The position numbers and the translations under genes were made by a program. Source: Polytrichum commune (lineage: Eukaryota > Streptophyta > Polytrichopsida > Polytrichales > Polytrichaceae). Taken from it: a stretch of DNA of 64,000 nucleotides. This document shows, in pieces, positions 59,061 to 64,000 of the stretch. The notes beneath the pieces were generated by a model, which was given only the letters and a program-made list of their open reading frames with translations, was not told the origin of the DNA and made no database searches. Every line of letters starts with the position of its first letter. The stretch's first letter is position 1. The DNA is taken from positions 35,595,081 to 35,659,080 of the forward strand of contig OX485809.1 in assembly GCA_950295325.1 (NCBI GenBank). Direction: 5' to 3'.

Positions 59061-60580
59061 TAATGTTGGTTTACCTCCAAATGCACCAGACCTATGTGCA
59101 TTCAAGATATATCCACAAAACTTATGCAAATTGCATTCATTAGATGCAGCAATTGCAAACTCTTTTAGGGTTGGACACGTCACTTTTAATTGAATGATCC
59201 TTAGCTTTGCTGCCCAATGATGTAAGCGCTCAATTTTTAGTTTTTTTGACATTGAACTACTATGTGTGATCAATTCGGGTAAGGACAAATAACCGATTCG
59301 TATTCCGTCCTTAGTACTTCGTGATCCTCGTTTTTGAATAGATTTATCTTCCCTTACCACCCTTAACCTAAAGTCTGTCTCAAAAGGAATATTTGCACAC
59401 ATATTGCAAGTTAGCATACCAACTTTGACCAGGCTTTGTATCGAACAACAAACCCTCTACTTCAAAAGATTTTCCAACGTAGACTACAAATGGACCCCTA
59501 AAACCCCAACACATTAAACTTTTGCATTCAAATCGATCCATAGAATGTGATATATTTACCTCAGGGCTGTCTACAACATGGCCAAAGAATGCATGTAATT
59601 GCCTTTGACTTGATTGGGAGCTCTCTCCTAGAGACTTTGTTGGTCTCCCTCTCTTGCCGGACCTCAAGGCACCCTTTCCCAATGTGGAAACCTCCAACAT
59701 TTTCTTAGTATGTCTACTCCCTCCAACGTGATTCCTCAAGATGGCTTCCAAGTTTTTTTTTGGTGGGCATAAGCTGAATATATCATTGCAAGTAACACAC
59801 TTTGATTTCCACCAAAAGCTCTTCAGCTCAGTAGTTTGGACATCTCCTCCAATCATTTCAAAAGTTTGTTTGGTTGGATCAATGCTATCGTTAACACCAT
59901 TCAATATGTCTATAGCTTCGGTCACCAACTGCTTATGATCTTCTGAGGTAAGGATGACAGTTCTCTTTCCTTTTGCAATTGATTGTGGATGATTGCACCA
60001 ATCTAAATCCTTCCTCAAACACCAACTTCTGATGTGTTGAGTACTCATGATGTGACTTTTTTTGAAATTGGAAAAAAGATTTGAAATTCTCTCCTTTGTA
60101 TGTTGTCCATCAATCCCTCCAAAATCCTTCTTGCACTCCCGACAATAGAGAACCACAATAGATTTGCCATGACAATTGTAAGATTTGAGATCCCATTTGT
60201 GATCCTCCAAAGAAATATCCTTCAATGTTTTGCGCAATTTTCCCTCTCCCTCCACGTACATTGCCATGATCTCAACTGACACAATTTGTGACTGCAATAA
60301 ACATTCTTCGTTTGAACCACTAACCCTAGAACAAGAAGGTGGATTTGCAAGGATTTCCACATTTCCACCTGCTTCGACAGTGGGAGGATGTTGCACCATG
60401 TCTTCAACTTCATTACTTTGAATCGTATCCATGAACTGGTAATCACCTCCAAGACATTGTCGTTTACATGCCAAATCTTCAACCTCCTCTGTGAGCCCAA
60501 AATGGTGCCCACATGTGGTGATTAACTCTTCGAAACCATTTTTAGTTAGACTTTGATGTGTTATGATTATTCACAAAATA
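59058..60580 (-). pseudogene. Decayed zinc-binding/AT-hook protein, probably from a repeat family
   Basis: A frame open from about 60,580 (no ATG until MDTIQSNEVED near 60,433) runs to 59,380. It contains CRECKKDFGGIDG..H, then KCVTCNDIF..LRNHVGGSRH (Cys-Cys-His-His), an AT-hook-like GKRGRPTKS, and the segment CWGFRGPFVVYVGKSFEVEGLLFDTKPGQSWYA. In another frame, from 59,417 down, follows LTCNMCANIPFETDFRLRVVREDKSIQKRGSRST.., ..HHWAAKLRIIQLKV.., ..HRSGAFGGKPTL and a stop at 59,058-59,060. The two parts plausibly were one protein, with a deletion or frameshift near 59,410. The 3' end is cut exactly at the boundary of block U copy 3. DNA-binding is suggested by the zinc and AT-hook motifs, but no function is established. 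Confidence 0.6.
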
Positions 60581-61821
60581 TAAAAAGAGTGAAGATTGGT
60601 GTGGATTTAAGTTAGACATTAGAAAGTGTTGTGTGGTTGTTTTGGTGTTTTAGCTCAATGAGGAAAAGCCTTGACTAGGTGAGCATGGAGGAAGGTGAGG
60701 CAAGGTGAGCTCCGCGGGGTAAATGCCCACATTAGGATCCACCTTGTTGGTTTAAGAAGGAAAAGCTTTGTGGATGGGAGGAGTCCCTACTTAGAAGGGG
60801 AAGGTTAAGAGGTTGTGATTGGAGGTGCTAATCCTCTCACCCTATCCTCACCTCTCTCTCCCTCTCTCCCTCTTCGCTACTTAAGGTGTTTTTCTCTCAT
60901 TTTCCTCTCTCTCATTGTCTCTCAAGGGGGTGAGCTCTTAGAGCTTGAGACAAGGTGTGTGAAGTAAGTAGCTCTTAGAGTAGTTGTGTGTTAGATTAGT
61001 TTAGTTCATTAGCAGTGTAGGTTAGCTCATGGGGAAAGTTACAGCATGAGCGTAGAGCGGTGAGCGTCATGTTTCGTGAATTTCTCCGCTCGCTTTTCAA
61101 AAATTTATTGAAACATAAGGATCCTATTACCATTGAATTTGGTCTGGACAAAATTGTAAATGTATATTTTTAGGGAAAAGAGTACCCCAAATCCGTGGAA
61201 AGGGGTCCTACTGCAAATTTTTGTTATTATATATATAGTGAAATTAGGGCTGACGTCATCATTTAAATGAAAGGGTGATTTAAATGAGGACCGTTCAAGG
61301 TTGAAATGAAATTGTGTTTTAATTAATTCACAAATTTGTTTTAGTGTTTAAGGCTAAGGGCGTAAATAGGGATGGCTTCATCATTTAGATGCGGGCATCC
61401 TCGAAACAATAATTTAAATGGCGAAGTTTATACAATCCAACAAGTGAATATTCTTTAGGTTGATTGGCCTCAAATTTTGATGTCAAATTAATAAGAAACA
61501 ATAGTACTCAAAGTTACATACTATTCTAGGGTTTTCACGGTGGACGAGTGATAAATACGTTCGTATGCAATAATTCCCTCCCCCACCTAGATATAAAGCT
61601 TATATGATGTGTGGGGAATGGAAACAATTACTATGTCAAGGGCTTTTACTACTTCATATAAGAAATTATATGACAAAGGAAGAACATTGAGCTCCAACCA
61701 TTCCAAGCATCACTTTAGAGACGCATGTGCCCTTTAACATAACCAAACGCCCCACGGGTGTTTGGAGGCAAGAAAACATATATTTTTTGTGTTATAATGC
61801 TATTCATAGTTTAAAAAACGC
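60581..61821. other. Intergenic region, no gene seen
   Basis: It holds a CT-rich stretch (about 60,840-60,900), several AT-rich tracts including a TATATATA at about 61,231, and no open frame of note. It should contain the 3' UTR of the methyltransferase-like gene. Confidence 0.45.
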
Positions 61822-64000
61822 CTAGTCATCTCTATCACTTTCCATTCCCTGCCTGGCCTCTACATCTAAATATTCCAACACACGCCTATCAACAGGACGA
61901 GCGCGAGTAATAGGTGGAGATGGTGCGACCGCGAACTGATGGGCAAGCCCACCAGCATACGAAGGTAGTTCGAACGCCCGTGGAGGGCTTCGAAACATGT
62001 CCGGGTTGAGGACACGGATAGGGCTCTCCCGTGGAACTCTGCACACAAAGCAACATACTAGAATGCATAAGCTAAAGCAAGAAAAGAAATGAAAAAAAAA
62101 CCAATGAAAGAGGTGCTAAGTTAGAAATCAGACTTACGCACACTTTCTGTGACGCCTCAGGAGCTTTTGCCGAGGTTCAGTAGAAGAGGGGTCCGGATGT
62201 GCGACAACGGGTTCGGCCGGAGGTATAGAGTCCCGCATAGGCAGCAGGACGGCCTCGAAGATCTCCGAGTCTCGCTCGAGCGCCACAATGTGGCGCTCAG
62301 CCATACGACACGCAGTGATGGATGCACCTAAATGAAAAGAAATTGAGTGAGGTAGAGAAAAAAATTAAAAATGCAAAAGCAAGAAATGAAACTCAAAGAC
62401 AAAGTATAGGAGGGCAAAGAGAAACATGTGCCACATTGCCAATCCATGACAATGTCGTGCTTCCTCGTGAGCGTCTGGATAACAATGCTTAAGAATTCCA
62501 TGCTCTTCTCTCGAGCCCCTCTCCATGGCACCTTGCCATCCTTCATGAGCTGGCTCTCCTCATCCGTGAAATTGTGGAGAAGGGAATCCTTCTCCAATGA
62601 GAAGCCCAACTTCGAATAGTCCTCCGCCTCGTAAACGGAGAGAGTGGAGCCGAGGGGCACAAGAACCTTGATGAAGAAGCGTTTTGTCTACAAAGAAAAT
62701 TGCATAGTTAGTGACAAAAAGAAAAATGTACAACTTGAAGTAAATGAAGAGGAGGAGAAGAAATACTTACAAACATCTTGGGATCTTGTGCAGACGTAAG
62801 GTGAAGATCATTCACGCCCCACCAGTCCCTGGCGATAGTAAAGTGACATTCCAAGGCCCAATCGCGAATGTCGTCGTGCATCTTGGGGGCATCGGGGTGC
62901 ATGATGACGAGGACACCGTTGTCATGGAGGTTGTCCTCTGCAAAAGTAAAGACATCATCAAAGAAACTCGGACCCCGGCGGTTCCACGCTGGAATGTCGG
63001 ATGGCGAAGTCGAGATGGCGGGCACCGGGAGATTGTCCGGTACATCGACAAGGAGAAAGTCGATACCGGTATGGGACTTGGGATTCCTGTTAAGGCGAGT
63101 CCGACCGACACCAACCTGTAGAGCAAAGAAGAAGGTTGAGAAGAGAAGAGGAATGCTTCACAAGATAGAAATGAATGCAAGAATGAAAAAAGAAGTGGAC
63201 TCCTACCTTGACAAGGAATTCTTCGATGCGAAGGTAGGCCGCTTGGTGGGAGTTGGTCTTCGTGTAGTGGTCCATGAGCATTCCGATGTCTACATTCTCA
63301 ATGAGACTGTAGGTAGAAGCAGTCTCAGAGGATGTAGCACTCGTTGCTGCTGCGAATGCCTTCCTCTTGCGAGTCAAAGAGGGGGCAGTGGCTGTGCTGT
63401 GAGAAGGAGCGGGGGCATGCAAGGCAAGAGGGAGGGATGGGCTACCTACAAAGGTGGCAGCAGGTGCAGCGGAAGCTTCGGCGGCGGCCTTCGTAGCAGA
63501 ACGAGTAGACACAGTGGCTTGGGAAGCTTGAGTACCCGAGACCGCCTTCACCTTCTTGCTTTTGATTTCCTTAACAACCTTCAATGCCTTCGTACCTTTC
63601 ACCGACTCCTCGGGGACCACGGGCTCGTGAAAGACAACATCAGCGGGTGCCTCAGCATTCAAAGAGGTGAACAAATGAACCTCCGAGGGAGGAACGAACC
63701 CCTTCGAACAGTCCAAATACCACCCTGCATGCTTGAGGTGAGCAAATGGGTAAACATCGTGCTCGTCAGTGTACATGAAATTCGGGGAGGAGTCCAGAAC
63801 CCACTCCTCGACATAGACCGGTAGAAAGGAGGCAGAAAGAGCTTCTTTCGGAATAAGCTCGTGATAGATGTACCTAAAGCAAAAGACATGGGAAAAAATG
63901 AGAGAAGTTCAAGTGTTGCAAAGAAAATGAAGGACAAGTGGAGAGGATGAAGTGATACCTATAAAGGACACGGTGAATGATCTTGATACCATCTTCAATC
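61822..64000 (-). CDS. Multi-exon gene with beta-class amino-methyltransferase-like fold, 5' end outside window
   Basis: Six exons on -: 64,000-63,959 (partial), 63,873-63,207, 63,115-62,771, 62,687-62,426, 62,327-62,138 and 62,038-61,822. All junctions are GT..AG with matching phases, giving 573 visible residues to a TAG stop. Exon 2 has an unknown N-terminal part, then a Lys/Ala/Ser-rich linker with NLS-like TRKRK. Exon 3 carries IDFLLVDVPDNLP, FFDDVFTFAEDNLHDNGVLVIM, which resembles strand 4, motif IV and strand 5 of amino-methyltransferases. Exons 4-5 carry VPWRG..EKSMEFLSIVIQTLT, then DIVMDWQCGT, CASITACRMAERHIVALERD, which resembles motif X followed by motif I (DxFxGxGT..) and the acidic end of the next strand. 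The order IV-X-I is that of beta-class N4-cytosine/N6-adenine DNA methylases. The catalytic D/S-P-P-Y reads D-V-P-D, so activity is doubtful. The C-terminal 70 residues are unrecognised. Confidence 0.7.

Overview
The window is nuclear DNA of a land plant. Genes have GT..AG introns, there are Ty1/copia and Ty3/gypsy elements of plant type, thaumatin-like (PR-5) defence genes, and many small inverted-repeat transposons. A tRNA-derived SINE, a LINE with an RNase H/restriction-like-endonuclease type C-terminus and a methylase-like multi-exon gene hint at a large, repeat-rich, non-angiosperm genome such as a fern or lycophyte. That placement is inference and of low confidence.

Layout. 1-4.7 kb: two ordinary conserved genes in convergent orientation. 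They are the 3' end of an AIMP1-like tRNA-binding (OB-fold) protein on +, and a complete five-exon DUF212 gene (acid phosphatase/vanadium haloperoxidase-related membrane protein) on -. 6-59 kb: a three-copy tandem array. Each unit, read on +, is a downstream block (D), a three-exon thaumatin-like gene on - (TLP1 15.3-17.1 kb, TLP2 43.9-45.8 kb, TLP3 53.6-55.4 kb) and an upstream block (U). Each copy has been broken by different transposons, and the other copies preserve the empty sites, so insertion points and target duplications can be read to the base.

Insertions into the copy 1 unit: a MULE-like MITE (7.5 kb), a 3.0-kb element with TTA target duplication (7.9-10.9 kb), a 3.7-kb pogo/Tigger-type element with a broken DDE transposase (11.0-14.7 kb), a compound block at 18.35-25.56 kb (CACTA-like end, SINE, complete copia element) and a 562-bp hAT-like MITE. 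Between copies 1 and 2 lies a 10.5-kb gypsy element on -. Copy 2 carries a second MITE of the same hAT-like family and, 42 bp away, a 5'-truncated LINE. 59.06-60.6 kb: a decayed zinc-binding/AT-hook gene that begins exactly where copy 3 ends. 61.8-64 kb: the 3' six exons of a gene whose product keeps the fold order of a beta-class amino-methyltransferase but has a degenerate catalytic motif.

The TLP genes encode secreted proteins with ten cysteines. Exon 3 of TLP2 and TLP3 is identical at the nucleotide level while exon 2 and the flanks differ, a pattern of recent gene conversion. No intact transposase or polyprotein is left in the window: copia has three frameshifts, gypsy one premature stop, pogo one frameshift plus two stops, and the LINE is 5'-truncated.
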